A stretch of 64,000 bases of DNA from Symbiodinium natans (lineage: Eukaryota > Sar > Dinophyceae > Suessiales > Symbiodiniaceae). Shown here one piece after another: positions 1 through 13,200 of this stretch. A program made the position numbers and the translations under genes. Location of the stretch: the NCBI GenBank assembly GCA_905221605.1, contig CAJNDS010002098.1, forward strand, positions 419,374 to 483,373, read 5' to 3'. Under the pieces are notes generated by a model. That model had not been told where the DNA came from and ran no database searches. It saw only the letters and a program-made list of their open reading frames with translations. Positions within the stretch are counted from its first letter, which is position 1; each line of letters opens with the position of its first letter.

Positions 1-718
1 GAGTGAGGGTTTCCGTCTCCCCACCCGGTGGTCCGTGGTGTTTTTAGGGTTAACGGGCTTAACGGGCAGGGTTTGGGGGGGATGCCATGGGGGTGCGGGG
101 GGATATACCATTGCGGGGGGGCGGCGGAACTCCCAATACTGTACTACACACGATTTGGGTGGCGCTGCTGCCACGAAGCTTTGGCACATGGAGCGGCTTA
201 GTTCATGCTCATGGCCGAAACGGAACAAATTAAAACCGCGTGCCTTGCGGTCGACACTCACATCAACTGGACAAAAGCGCGCAGCGGTGATTCATTTCGC
301 GTGTTGAACTTGGGCGTTTGTTGCTTTGACCCGTTTGCACATCTACTTCGCCAACAGGAATGGGCTCACAGCTTGGATGCTGACGACGCCCCCACGTTGG
401 CAACATTTGCCACTTGGGGCCGAAACTCCTTGACATCACCTGGTTTGTTGATTCCGTGGTTCTCCGTGCGCGCACACCCATGCCCTCCTCCCTTTCTCGA
501 CATGGTGACTAAAAGGGTGACTTCACCCCTGCGATCGGTGTTGGGGTCAGCATACAGGTCTTGGCATCTAAGGGCTTGTGGACCTGGGCTCTCGTCCTCC
601 GAAAGCCCTCGAAACACGATAGCTTGATTGCAGAAGCCTTTCGCCCTATCTCCCAAGAGCTGAACCGAGCTGGCCCTAGCTGAGCCAAACCCTTCAAGCC
701 CCCCCTCCAGTCCCGAGC

Positions 719-3700
719 TCGGTCTCTGGCTGCATACTCCTCGTAGAGCGGCTGCTCCATGGCTCGGGAGAACTCAAAGAGACGGCTGAGGGTTTACAAG
801 ACACTTCCCATCAGAACGTCGGAGTGCCCAGTGAAGGGCCCTGGGATGCTCTCCGCCCTGAGGGCCAACCCAAATTCAGAGCGCAGCATGATGCGTACGT
901 TGGGTGCGCGTGCGACGGGGTACGGGCTCGGCGTAGGGCTTTCTGCCGTCCCACAATGTCCCAACCCTTCCTTAATAACATCCGAATCCAGATTTAAACC
1001 AGCAATCGGCACTCTTCGTGCCTCCTGCAGAATAATACCCAGGAATGCTTGCAAATCGTGATGCCTTTGCATGGGTCATCTCTCTCGACACTATGGGGCT
1101 ACAGCTGAAACCTTTTGCAGGAAAAGCCTGTGGAAGCGCACGCGATGCCGGCTGAGGTGCGGGACACTGGCTGGCAGGCAAGAGGACACAAAATGATATA
1201 GGGCCCGAAGAATTAGAATAGGGTTTTTGGGGGTTATTATAGTATAAGGGAAAATTATTAGCAATTATACCGACCCCTATATTGTGCAAATATACAACAT
1301 TCAGTCTAAGTTCACTGCTAAGTGCCGCGCAGCGATCCCCGAAGTCGCTGCCTGGTAATACATGACCACAGAAATACCTTCCCTGGCAGGCCACAGGGCT
1401 TTTGCTTCTGAAGCTTGGGACGTTTTGGGGCTTTGGAACTTCAAGCGCTTCAGGCCTTAAAGCAGTGGGGTTTCGGGGCTTCACAGCATGATGGTTTCCA
1501 TTTCAGGTCAGCATGCTGTGTACAGACACTCCAGACCTCAGCCACTCCAACAAGGCAACAGAACTCAGCCTGAAAGCTCCAAACTAGGACATGGGACCGG
1601 AAGCCGAACACCAGAGCTTGAAGTAATTTAAGGTGGGTTTAGGGTTTAGGGTTTAGGGTTTAGGGTTTAGGCTTAGGGTTTAGGGTTTAGGGAAGGCCGA
1701 ATCTCCCCCCAGAAGTTTCATCTTGACCACGAAACCAAGAATCCCACGTCAGAACTCAGAAGCTGCTCAGCATCTCTCGCCTTTTTACGGTTGCCGGCAG
1801 GCAGTCTCCGTAGACATAGTGCGCCCCAGGGTAACTTTACTTTAAGGGGCTACCCTAAACCCCAAAGCCAGTGAGGCATGTGCACTCCCGGCGAACGTTC
1901 TGGGTTCCGGGTTCGGGCCTCGTGTTTTGGATTGCCTTACTCAACATCCGTCTCCTGCGATACTCTAAGTGTCCCTAGCAGCAAGCATCTATCATGCAGT
2001 TCCCAGATGACTCCTCGCGTGGCACAGACCTTGCTAAATGGGGGAGGGGGGGTGGGGGGGGGTGTCGGTTGCTGCACCTGAGCCTTAGATTCTGTCGAGT
2101 GCTTTGAAGGTCTGGGGTTCGGGGTTTGGCGTGCTTCCAGGTCCAATCCGCCTGCGAGGAGCCCGGCAGGAACCACGAACTCTACCTCATCTAGCTCCCA
2201 GGGTCGTCTCCTTCCGCTCTCCTTCTTCTGCGGCGGTGCTTCCGCCTCAGTGAGCATGGCGGGCCCATTCAGCCCGAAACCATGACATCCCCCAACCCCT
2301 CAAACCTCAAAGTGCTGCATACTAAAACATTCCAACAATCTTTTGCCATCTGTGACGTATCCCATCTGTGAGCTAAGGGTGCTTCCACAAGGCCAACCCT
2401 CGACGAATGAGCTGACACAGGAATGGTTTTGTTGCCTGAAATTCAACTGCATTGCTTGTCCAACCGTGTGTGTTGCTCCCCCCTTCCCCGCCTCCACCTC
2501 CTGTTGGTTGTTGCTCTTGATGGTTTTGCTGCGGTTTCTGTTGGCCCCACTCCCTCATGTGGATGGTGCCTCCCGATCCGTTGGCTGGTGTGCGCCCTCA
2601 CCTTGCAGGAATGGATTTGCGTTTGTTCCCACGAGGGGTAGGAAATCATCTCCCCCACCAACCGACATACCATAGTTCTCTCCCTCCCCCTCTCACACTT
2701 GGGGCCATGCCTAAGAAAGGAAAATGTTGAGTAAGTGCAGGCAAAGTGACACGCGCGGACTCAGATTCATTTCGACGGATTTATGCCGGATGCTGTAGGC
2801 AGTGTGCTCGGCGCTCAAGCGCACTTGCGAACCATGATCAGCAGCATATACAACCAACCGTGGTTTTCAGGTCTGTACAGAAGAGGGTGGGCCTCTCTGT
2901 CCAAGTTTCTCTATACTGAACGTTTTGTCTGTGCGGGTCGGGCTATCACAGGAACTATCCGGTTCTCCACCTGTGCAAGTGCTAGACATTTCTTACATGT
3001 AAATCTTGGAAATTGTTAAACTAGCTGCATCTTCAAATGTGTTGTTCATCATGCCAATTACTATGGTTCCGATAATCTTTATTCTTGAAGTGCGGCACTC
3101 TGCCAGGCTCCCAACTCACCGTCCTCGCGGCTCTTGGACCTGTCCTTGTCCGGGTCCTCGCACTGCGGAAGCTGCAGAGCAATGGACTCTTTTTTGTGAT
3201 CCTAGCTGCCTCACCTTGGAACGGTTTAGGGTTTAAGGTTTAGGGTTAGGGTTGAGGGTTTAGGGTTGAGGTTGAGGGTTGAAGGTCGAGGGTTTAGGGA
3301 CACCAAACCTGAACAGAAGGAATCTCAACTGAAGCCCTAAACTTCCGGAGCCCTCAACTTCCCTTACACCCGGTGTGGCCACGGCCCTTTGGCCCTGTCT
3401 GGCCTTGTGCCGCCGTCTATGTCGCTTTCTTTCTGGCTCGGCTCCTTCGAAGAGTGGGGCTTCTGACGGCTCTCAAGTTCAGAGCTGAAGCTGAGAAGCC
3501 TGCTGCTGTTGTCTAGCATGAATCATCTCCTTGCAAAGACCGCAGTCCGGGTCATTTCAGATACAGGTTCTGTGCAGCCTGCAGCCGGTTTTTGCTTCAG
3601 TCACAAAGGCCCAAGAACCAAGAGACGCGATCTTGCAACTGCCGGTGCGCAGCTCACACAAGGCGTCTCAATCTCGAAATCATGAGGCTCCCAAGCTCTC

Positions 3701-6700
3701 TCTCTCTCAATTGTAACATCTACGGCTATTGTGAAGGGCCCCAATGCAAGCAAGCCCTGAACAGTTCCTACTAATTGCTTAAGAACCCCGAAAGAACAAC
3801 TCATAAGGGCAATACAGGGATTATATGTTTTATTCTTTTGGGGTTCTGAAGCAAATAGTAGGTTCTCTTGCATATTCCATACGGCATGCGGGTCAGCAGT
3901 CCGTCTGTCGCGGCCGGTGCCTGACGCTGGGGCGGTATGGCCAGCTTTGGCACACCAGCTCTTGGTTGCTTTGGAGCTTTTGGGCTCTGAAGTGTGGGGC
4001 TGAGCATTAAAACAAAAAACAAACTGCTTAGGACTCGAGGCTTGTGGAGGAGTGCTCCAGGCTAGAGGCTGTGTGGGCAAGGGTTAGAGGGAATTGTCGA
4101 AGCGCGGAAGAAGGTGGGTTTGCTGTCTAGGTACGGTGTCAGACCCCTACACCCAGGGGTTTCCAGCGCAGGACCTCAGTTCAGGAGCGGGGGGACCAGA
4201 GTGCCATGGCAAACTCTACTCCGCCTGCACGTCCCCCGGCGGTGCATCCGCAGGCGCCTTACATGGGCCCTAAAACTCGGAAACCCACAACTCTCGAAGC
4301 CATGCCAAAACAGGAGTCTAGAGGATTGGGCCAGCTTTGAGTCACAGCATTTGCTGAAGTGCCTACGATGGTGCTGGGGATATCGGGGTTCTGAGCTGGC
4401 CTTTGTTGCTTGCAGGGTGTTGTGACATTGAACACTTTGGAGGCTGATGGGTTTTCTACGGCCGATCTATTGCCAAGATCTAACTTTTCAAGTTTGGTGT
4501 CCGAGAACAGCGAAGCTGATACGTCTGCGGAACCTAACGACGACTCGAGACTGACCGGCTCAAAGGCGGACAGCCATTCATTCCACGGCTCCGGCTGTCC
4601 ACTGCGCACTCCCAATAACTAGAATCCCTATTTGTCAGCACAAGGCTCCAAACAGATTGTAAAAAATGCGTCGCGGCTGTTGCAACAAACGTCTTGGAGG
4701 GCAGAACGGCGTTTGAAGTTTCAAGGCTTGGCGCAGACTGCTCCGGGCTTCTAGACTCCTAGGATTCAAGTTATGCAAATACTGCTAATCCGCACCAAGC
4801 TTGCCAAATCTGCAAGGCTGCCGAAGACGCAAGTAACCTCGATTGCTGGGTATGCTGAGCTATAACTGTCGTTATAGCCCACCCGAAGTATGCCTCAACC
4901 CTAACATATTCCACAACCCGATGCCTACAGTGGCTTACACCCTCTATACTAACTTTGAGCGCTGTGATTTGGTGTGGGTGGTTTAGAGTTTGGGGTCCAG
5001 GGTCCAGGGCTCAGGGTTCAGGGTTTAGGGTTTGGGGTTGGGCGCAGCAAGGGGGGGCCTGGACGTCTCCCGGCGGGGCGTCCATCGGTGCCCCGTCTGC
5101 CTCGGGGGCCTGGCAAAGGGAGCGCAGGAGCGTGAAGGAGGCGGGGGCCTCGCTCTGGATTTAGCTAATTAAGGGCCTCGTTCATTAGAATATGGGGGGA
5201 GGCTAAATCGGCACAGTGCCGAGTTGTTCAACACCCTTCTGATCATGAACAGGAAGTGGGCTCCAGGCCTTTAGGGATTCAGAGCTTCACAGGTTCGAGA
5301 TCTGAGGGTTTTGCAGCACTGGGGTTTGGGCGAAGAGCCAGCAGATCTCATTTGCGGCTCTTGGTTTTAGCTCAGGAATTAGGGAGACTGCGGCCACAAT
5401 AGTTGCACTCGCCTTCGGCCCTCAATGCAAGTAGGGGGGGGGGGGGGTAGTTTTTGTACACAATCCAACCTGGGAATCAAAAACTCGCAAACCAGCGCGT
5501 CGGGTCTCGGGGCTTCGGGGACACTCCCCACCCCAGTCCCCACTGCAAGTCCCACCGAGACCTGCCTCTGCTCTTTCTGCTCTGCGGCGTTTTCGACCTT
5601 CGCCATCGCCTGTTTAGGAGGGGTTTTGTGAACCATAGCCCATCCTGGGTGCAGCTTTGCATCATTTCGGGTTTGGGGCTTGGGGTGTAGGCTTTGAGGC
5701 TTGAGGAGCTTAAGGAATACAAGGAGGGTTTGGTTGGGGGGGATGGTAACCGCAAGTCAACTATCAAACTCTGTTCAGCTTCGGATTACTGCGTAAGCGT
5801 TTGGGTTTTGGATTACTGCATAGTGGTTTGCTGTTGCGCTCAAGAGCTGGACCTGAAACTGAGCTTCAACCCCTCGTAAACGGTTGGGGCTTGCAGGGTC
5901 TAGGATTCACTGCAATTCTGTACACCCTAAACCCCAAAGCCCCAAACCCTAAACACCTAAACCCTAAACACCTAAACACCTAAACACCTAAACACCTAAA
6001 CACCTAAACACCTAAACCCTAAACCCTAGACCGAGACCCTTTAGGACTTGCTGCCTAGTCGGGATTGGACACTTGGGCGACCCCCGCCTTCCTCTCCCCG
6101 GCGGTGTCGATGTCTACGCCGCCTGGCCCACGGGCGAGTCTACGGAAGTCTGGAAGGGTTTAGGTTTGAGGGTTTAAGGTGTAGGGTTTAGAGTTTAGGG
6201 TTTAGTGGTTTAGGGGTTTAGGGAAGATTAAACCCGAGTCAAGGGTTCAGGTTGATGGTTCGCAAGGCAAAACAGATTCAGATGTAGGTGGCCGAACGCA
6301 AGGACTTGTGTTGCATTGGTCTTCCGTGCGTCTGCACTCTAAGCTTTGCTACTTGGCGAAACTCTGGATCCAAAGCGCGTCCTCTCTGAAGTGTAAACTT
6401 TCGACCTCGTTTTGTGGTTCAGCATGGTTCCTTTTTTGTCTCCCTTGCACCTGGGCCACTCGCCCCTTCTCCCCTAAACCCCTAAACCCCTAAACCCCTC
6501 AACCCCTAAACACCTCAACCCCTAAACCCCTAAACCCCTCAACCCCTAAACCCCTAAACCCCTTCCTTGTCAGCTGAACTCAGGCCACTTGGGTGCAACA
6601 TCCGATGAGGGGAGTCTTTGACGCAGCCCACAACTCTGAATCTGCAACTCTGACAGAACCCGGATACCAACTCCCAGAGAGCACAAAAGTTCCCTAAAGC

Positions 6701-6936
6701 CCTATGCCTATAAGCTTCTTTAGGCTACACTCATAGGGCCATATGGTCACTTCTCAAAGTGATGGTCCCCTTTTGGGTACCCTAGATACTGGTATGAAAG
6801 CAAAGGGGTCCATGATTCCGAGAAGTGACCGCCATACTCATTGTGCCCTGCCTGTGCCCCTCGCCCTCACCTTCCGCGGGCGCGCCTGCGGGGACTTCCG
6901 TTGTGCTGAGGCATTCACAGGCTTCTTAGAGGCCAT
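719..6936 (-). CDS. Possible micro-exon gene(s), unidentified product
   Basis: Not recognised. A plausible start codon at 6936 (MASKKPVNASAQRKSPQ, then a GC donor, or a GT donor a few codons later) lies 356 bp below the stop of the RPPFE gene on the same strand. Downstream pieces with AG acceptors and GC/GT donors: about 6135-6097 (GVDIDTAGE), 5109-5059 (APEADGAPMDAPPGDVQ), 4257-4225 (APADAPPGDVQ), 3162-3120 (CEDPDKDRSKSRED, GTGAGT donor), 2245-2186 (AEAPPQKKESGRRRPWELDE), 785-719 (RLFEFSRAMEQPLYEEYAARDR). The 5109 and 4257 exons are both phase 0 and end in the same DAPPGDVQ, as if one was copied from the other. No stop exon was identified, so this may be more than one gene. Between the exons lie telomere-like tracts, MITEs and a foldback at 6742-6836. 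Confidence is low because each exon is short. Confidence 0.3.
1197..1281. mobile_element. MITE family A, copy 1
   Basis: About 85 bp. Ends TATAGGGCCC / CGACCCCTATA, with the shared core ATTAGAATAGGGTTT(TT)GGGGG and an A/T-rich tail. TA at both ends suggests a TA target, as in Tc1/mariner-derived MITEs. Confidence 0.6.
5922..6564. repeat. Variant telomere-like tracts (CACCTAAA, TTTAGGG, CCCCTAAA)
   Basis: CACCTAAA octamers at about 5946-6015, mixed TTTAGGG at 6165-6222, CCCCTAAA/CCCCTCAA octamers at 6473-6562. A candidate micro-exon lies near 6097-6135. Confidence 0.9.
6742..6836. mobile_element. Foldback/MITE, single copy
   Basis: Ends are inverted: TATGGTCACTTCTCAAAG at left and GAGAAGTGACCGCCATA at right, with inner GGTCCCCTTTTGG / GCAAAGGGGTCC also complementary. 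It overlaps no exon. Confidence 0.5.
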
Positions 6937-7104
6937 TGGGGGCGCCAGAGCCCGCTGATTCTGCAACTTCGAGTGCGGCTAAGATCTTCAGGTTCGCAGC
7001 TGTAAAGATAGCACAAGACCAGAGGCACACGAACAAGCGGAACAAGTGCAGAACGGCCTGAGCCCAAACGTCAGACCCTCTCACAGAAGGCTTCGGAGAC
7101 ACAC

Positions 7105-7166
7105 CCTAAACCCGAACCCCTAACCCCTAACCCCTAACCCCTAACCCCTAACCCCTAAACCCTCCC
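7105..7166 (-). repeat. (CCCCTAA)n short tract
   Basis: About eight CCCCTAA/CCCTAAA units just below the stop of the RPPFE gene. Confidence 0.9.
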
Positions 7167-7291
7167 CAGGTCCGACTGCTCTTACCTCTATCCTCGAGCC
7201 TTGAAACCTTAAATCTCTAGGTCCCATAGATGCTCCAGCCCCCTGGCATCAAGTGGTCTCTTGTGTTTTTTTGGGTTTAGGCTCCTGGGGT

Positions 7292-10200
7292 TTAGGACGC
7301 GAAGGAAGCGCGCGCGGTTTGGGCCCTGAACTGGAGAGCTGAGCTTCGGACCATCCGGCGCAGCTCCTCCCACAGAGGGTTCCAAATTGGGAAGGGGGGG
7401 GGGCCAAGAACCCCAAGAACCCCAAGAACCCCAGGAACCCCAAGAACCCCAAGAACCCCGAGAACTCCGAGAACTCCAAGAACTCCAAGGTCCAACCCCG
7501 GCCGATCTCGGCAAACGTCGCTCTGGAACCCTAAAGCCCAAGCCCCTTAGAAGAGAAGAAGTTGCTGCGCCCCTTCTTCTTTTCTTGCTATCAAAGCTAT
7601 GTAAGCTTGATCGGCTTTCGCGGTACAGCCCTGGGTCATATACAGAAGGCAGTATAGGGGCCCTGAATAATTAGAATAGGGTTTGGGGGTTAGTTAATAC
7701 TATTCGTAAGTATTCCGAGCCCTACATTTGTGGGTTGGGTGTTTTTGCAGCTCTGATCCTCAACCCTGAGTCTCCTCAACGTGTTCTGTCCCCGTTCCCT
7801 CGATCCTTTGTACAGCCACTTGAATGCTTCCCAACCCCCCCCCCCTCCAGAAAAGCCCTAAACCCTAAACCCTACGACCCTGTGGCCCTAAACCCTAAAC
7901 CCGAAACCCGAAACCCGAAATCGCACGAAATGAGACAAGGCATTCCTGGCGGCATTCCCGGAGGTGGCCTGGGCTTTCAAGTTCGCAGCGTTTCCAAGGC
8001 TGCTTCAGTCGCTTCGAGCAGCTTCGCTTGTAAGGGTTTAGGGTTGAGGGTTGAGGGGTTGAGGGGTTGAGGGGTTGCGGGGTTGAGGGGTTGAGGGGTT
8101 GAGGGGTTGAGGGGTTGAGGGGTTGAGGGGTTGAGGGGTTGAGGGGTTGAGGGGTTGAGGGGTTGAGGGGTTGAGGGGTTGAGGGGTTGAGGTTGGGGGG
8201 TTGAGGGGTTGAGGGGTTGAGGGGGGTTGGGGTTGAGGGGTTGAGGGGTTGAGGGGTTGAGGGGTTGAGGGGTTGAGGGGTTGAGGGGTTGAGGGGTTGA
8301 GGGGTTGAGGGGTTGAGGGTTGAGGGTTTAGGGGTATCTGATGCGGAGTTTCAGGGCCTTGGAGCCTTTGTGTCTTTAGGGCTTTAGGGTTCGGGATTGT
8401 GTCTAAGCATCATGACCTCACAACTCCACCATTGCGCCCCTGATCCTGCCCAGCGAGCGCCGGCGACATCCATCCCTGCAATTCCTGAGCCTTCATCTCA
8501 AAAGTTGAATGTCCAATCCTGCATTCGCCCCCTTCCCGTCCCGGAGCCCCTGAGGACCCGGACCCTTTGCCCTTCCCCTTGGTCAGGCGTGGCTTGGAAT
8601 TGCGGGGGTTCCGAAGATAGGGGTATCCTTTTGCGGGGTCCCTATTCTCTCAGGGATACCCCTTTTTGGGCTTCGAAGGGTGTAAGGTCTACGCGCGTTG
8701 TGGGAGGCTCCAGGATTTGGACTTCAAGGCTGCGAGTTTGCAGGGGGTGGTTTTAGGTTCTCCGGGTGCTTCACGGCTTAAGGAATGTTTCTGTCGATGC
8801 TCCGAATGGGTGGGGTGGTTGGGTTGTGTCTTCACGCGCCTGGTTTCGTGAGCATGGTGAGGCATGTGGTTGTCAGTTCCTTCGTGGGTCAAGGTGCTTC
8901 TAAAATTGCACGAAGCACCAACACGGCACGGCCAACATCCTCAACCCAGCCCTGTTCCGCCCTTCCAGGCCCCGAAGCGTCACAAGCTCTGGTCACCGAA
9001 CCCTGAGGGCAACTACGCAGCCCATAATCTTAAAGGCTGACATATCCAGAAGCCACAGCACAAAAACAACACAGAAGCCTTTGGAACCGCGGCGCGCCTT
9101 GCCGCCGAACCAATCTCCAGGCGGCGCCTCAAACGGCGGCCGGCCTCCTGAAATGTTTGAGGCGTCGTGTGCTGCCATAGGCCCTTGTGCTTTAGGCCAC
9201 TAAAAGGCCCAGCAAAGAGTTTTTGCATGTTGCGCTCGGCCAGCTTCATTCGGCAGCGGGCTGGCAAAGCCCTCCCTGCCCTCTGTCTCTGGTTTCTCTT
9301 TTCTGCGCTCGGCCTAACAGTCCTCTACCCAAGCCCTCCCTGAAGCATACAGAGCGCGTGCTTTGCCATCATCCTCCCTCCCAGCCATCAAGGAAGCTGC
9401 ATTCGAGCCGATAGTTGGAACCCTCACTCACGAAGGTACTAAGCAGGGAAAGCAAAGCGGCGGTTGGGACTTCCTGGATAACATCTCCTCGTTCAACATT
9501 AAAAAAAGGAAGGACCTAAAGCCCGCAAGTAGCCACTTCGCAAGGCATCCAACGAAGTTTCAGACAGGGAGACCCCAAAGGAGAGTGCGCACATGGGTTT
9601 TCTTTCGGGCAAATCTTTGAGCTCTATTTTTGGGGGGATGAAGGCCTGTGGCCAAGCTTTAAGCTTCTTGGAGCTTTGGCTGTACCCTAAACCCAAAACC
9701 CAAAACCCAAAACCCTAAACCCTAAACCCTAAACCCTAAACCGGTTGAGGGGGCGGATGTTGAGGGATGCTGGGGGGCTTTGGAGGGCCCTGGGTCGCTC
9801 CTTCGAAGGGCGGCCGTGCGTCGAACGGCCCCGGCGGCCTCGTCAGATTCTGGTGCGAGTGCTTCGCCGCTTGGCGTTCCGGGGTTTACAGGGCTCTTGA
9901 GGTTGTGAAGCTCTAGAGGCTCGGGTTTCTAGGCGTTCGGGCCACTATGACGGCTTCGCCTTAAACCCAGGGCCCTACACCTTGAGCCTTGGCAGGATGT
10001 AGCCTTGAGATTTGATCCGTTTGAGGTAGACCCTCAACCCTAAATCCTAAATCCCAAACCCCATGATAGCCAGCACAAACATCGAACCAATGAGTTTAGG
10101 GAGGCCACAGTAGAGCCTTTTCAGCAAGGAACCTCAGGTTTAAGGTTTAGGGCTTAGGGTTATGGGCGTCTAAAGGGCAAAGGGCTTTCAACAGACATCC

Positions 10201-13200
10201 TCCTACATCCACTGCCGCTGCGCCTCTCGAATGGCGGAAGGTGGGGTGGGGGCCCACCCTCAAAGGGAGGTCGTGCCTCAGGCTGCTAAAGGGTTCAGGG
10301 TGGAGCAAAGGTGGCAGCCACGAGAGGTACCAGGACGAGCTCGAGTGCAAGGTTGTGGGTTTAGGGTTTAGGGTTAGGGTTTCCTAAACCCTGAACCCTA
10401 AACCCTAAACCCTAAACCCTAAAGCCTAAAGCCTAAAGCCTAAAGCCTAAAGCCTAAAGCCTAAAGCCTAAAGCCTAAAGCCTAAAGCCTAAAGCCTAAA
10501 CCCCCAAAGCCTAAACCCTACATGTAAGAGTTGGTGTCGGAGCTCAAGAAGCCATCGGCTGTTCGAGCACGCAGGCTCCCGACAGGCATCGTATCTTGCA
10601 GGCCAGACCGTGGTAAACCCAATTTGCTTGACTAAATTTGCGCTGCGCAAGGCCAATTTTCCGGAAGGTGTCCGATGGTTTGGATTCCGGCACCTTTGAT
10701 TGGCCACAACCACGAACCAAAAAAACTCAACTTATGGCGTGCTGCCCCCACCGCCTGCTTCAAGCCACCCGGCTACTCTCAGCTTGCAACATGGTGTGAC
10801 ATCATGGTGTGGGGTGCTCTTATCACACGGGCATGAACAGGGCCGCGGGGGCGCTTGCACTTAAAGCATAAAAACCTGAACCTTGCACTTCACATTAAAG
10901 CACAAGTCAAAACATGTGAACGCGTCTGTTTTGAATAAGTGAAGGTCTGAGAGATAAGGGTCGATCACGTGTTTTTTTTGGGGCTCGAAGTTACTTGGAG
11001 CATTCTCAAATTTCTCCCCCCAACCCCGAAACCCGCAACTGACGGCAGATTCTTGTTCCAAGCACCATGAACCTACCCCAAAGCAAGCCCAAAGCGGTCA
11101 TTGCCACAATTCTCTACCCTGACTTCTTCTCCGGGTTCCGGACACCTGGTGGCATGTCAAAAGGCGGGCGCCGCGCATCCAACCTGAATGTCCCAAATCT
11201 GGGTATTGGAGGAGCTTGCGGGTGTGTAGTGGAGGAGACCAGCTCACAGCCATCACGCTTGTTGAAAGATGCTTGCGCCGGGCTCCAGTTGAGAACCCCG
11301 AAGCCCAAACCCTCACACAACAGTTGGGGGGCTAAGAGGACCAGCACGCTCCGGTTCAAACGAACAGCCTGCACCCTGAACCCTGCACCATCTATCCACA
11401 GCACCAAACCATCAACCGGCGTTCCCGGTGCTTACCGCTTAGCCTTGCGCTTTGCTGCAAGGGCCACTTTTCGCTGTCAAGCCATCAAGCAACACGTACG
11501 AAGATCTACCCCCGTAGCGCCATCGGCGACGTTTAAATTGATTTTTGAAACGTATTCCATTCGTACTCCATTCCCCGTCAAGTGTAATTGCCGCCAAAGT
11601 CAACGCTTCGACCCAACAGGATATGAGTGCTTAATGTGATTCCACGTCTAAAACCCTAAAACCCTAAAACCCTAAAACCCTAAAACCCTAAAACCCTAAA
11701 AACCCTAAAGCCCTAAAGCCCTAAAACCCTAAAACCCTAAAACCCTAAAACCCTAAAACCCTAAAACCCTAGAACCCTAAAGCCCTAAAACCCTAAAACC
11801 CTAAAACCCTAAAGCCCTAAAACCCTAAACCCTAGAAACCAAGTGCAGCGCCATCCGGGCGGTGGCCGCTCAAACGGGGGCCTCGGCAAAGAGCCCTCGC
11901 AAGCCAACCCCGGGTTGAGGGCTTTCGGGGTTGTGCCGTAATCTTATGGTTCACCTGCAGGTCCTAAACCCAAACCCTAAACCCTAAACCCTAAACCGCA
12001 AATTAACTCCAACTGTCGACCCTCCGGCATGACTTTGACACGTCGAACCAACTGATTCCCACACCAATGAAGCCCAAACCCCAAAAAGCCTGATTAGTAC
12101 CCGTACTATAATTCCTATTAAGGACTGTTAAAATAAGGGGGAGCATCCCAATGTACTATGGTATGAGCGTATCGCTGCAGGAGTGTTCCACAGTCAAGAC
12201 TGCGTCTCGAATTGCAGCCGAGTCCAGGCAAAAAGCAAGCCAACAAGCCTGCAGATTGTAGCGACTCATACCTAAGCCCTAAACCCTAAACCCTAATCCC
12301 TAAACTCTACACCCAAAACCCCAAACCCTAAACCCTAAACTCTAAACCCCAAACCCTACAGGCACGCCATGGCAGGCCTTTCTAGCAGGTAGGGCTCGAA
12401 AGGTCACCTCCGCTAAGCCCTAAACCCCTGAGCCCCTAAACCCGGAACCCTAAACCCCAAAACCCCTAAACCCCCGAACCTCTAAATCCCCAAAACCTAA
12501 ACCCTAACATCCCTAACCCCTAAACCCTAACATCCCTAACCACTAAACCCTAACATTCCTAACCCCTAAACCCTTAACCCTACTCTAAACACTAAACCGT
12601 ACCCTAAACCCTGAACCCTAAACCCTAAATCCTGTAGTGCCCGCCCCTGCTGAAGCCGCTCCCCGAGGTCTGCACCGATAGGGTGGTGGGGGTCCACCCA
12701 TGAACGGAGGAGGAGGCCTCAGTTCGGAGTTTAAGGTTTAGGGTTTAGGGTTCAGGGTTCAGGGTTAAGGGTTTAGGGTTTGGGGTCTAGGGTTTAGGGT
12801 TTAGGGTTTAGGGTTTAGGCTTTAGGGTTTAGGGCTTCATGCAGTTCAGGGTGCTGGGTTGTGGATGGGATCCGGGAACGTTGAGGGCCTTCAAAGGCTA
12901 AGGGGCTTCGGTCCAAAATTACCTGTTGTGTTTTTAAGGCTTCTCAGGGTAGTCGCGTACGACAGCCATAAGTACCAGTTTGCAGCTGGCCTTGAAGTGA
13001 AGTGCTTGATGCCCGATCTGGAGGGTTTAAGTTCTGAAGCCGTAGGAAGTGACGGGTCTCGAGGCACAGGGCATTTGCAGAGGCATTGCAGGGCTTGTGA
13101 TGGTTTGCTTTACCGTGTGGCCCCTCGGAGTTATCGAAAGCACGCAACGCTTACATCTATCTGAAGGGCACAACCCTGAAGCATGAAAAGAAAGCCGAGA

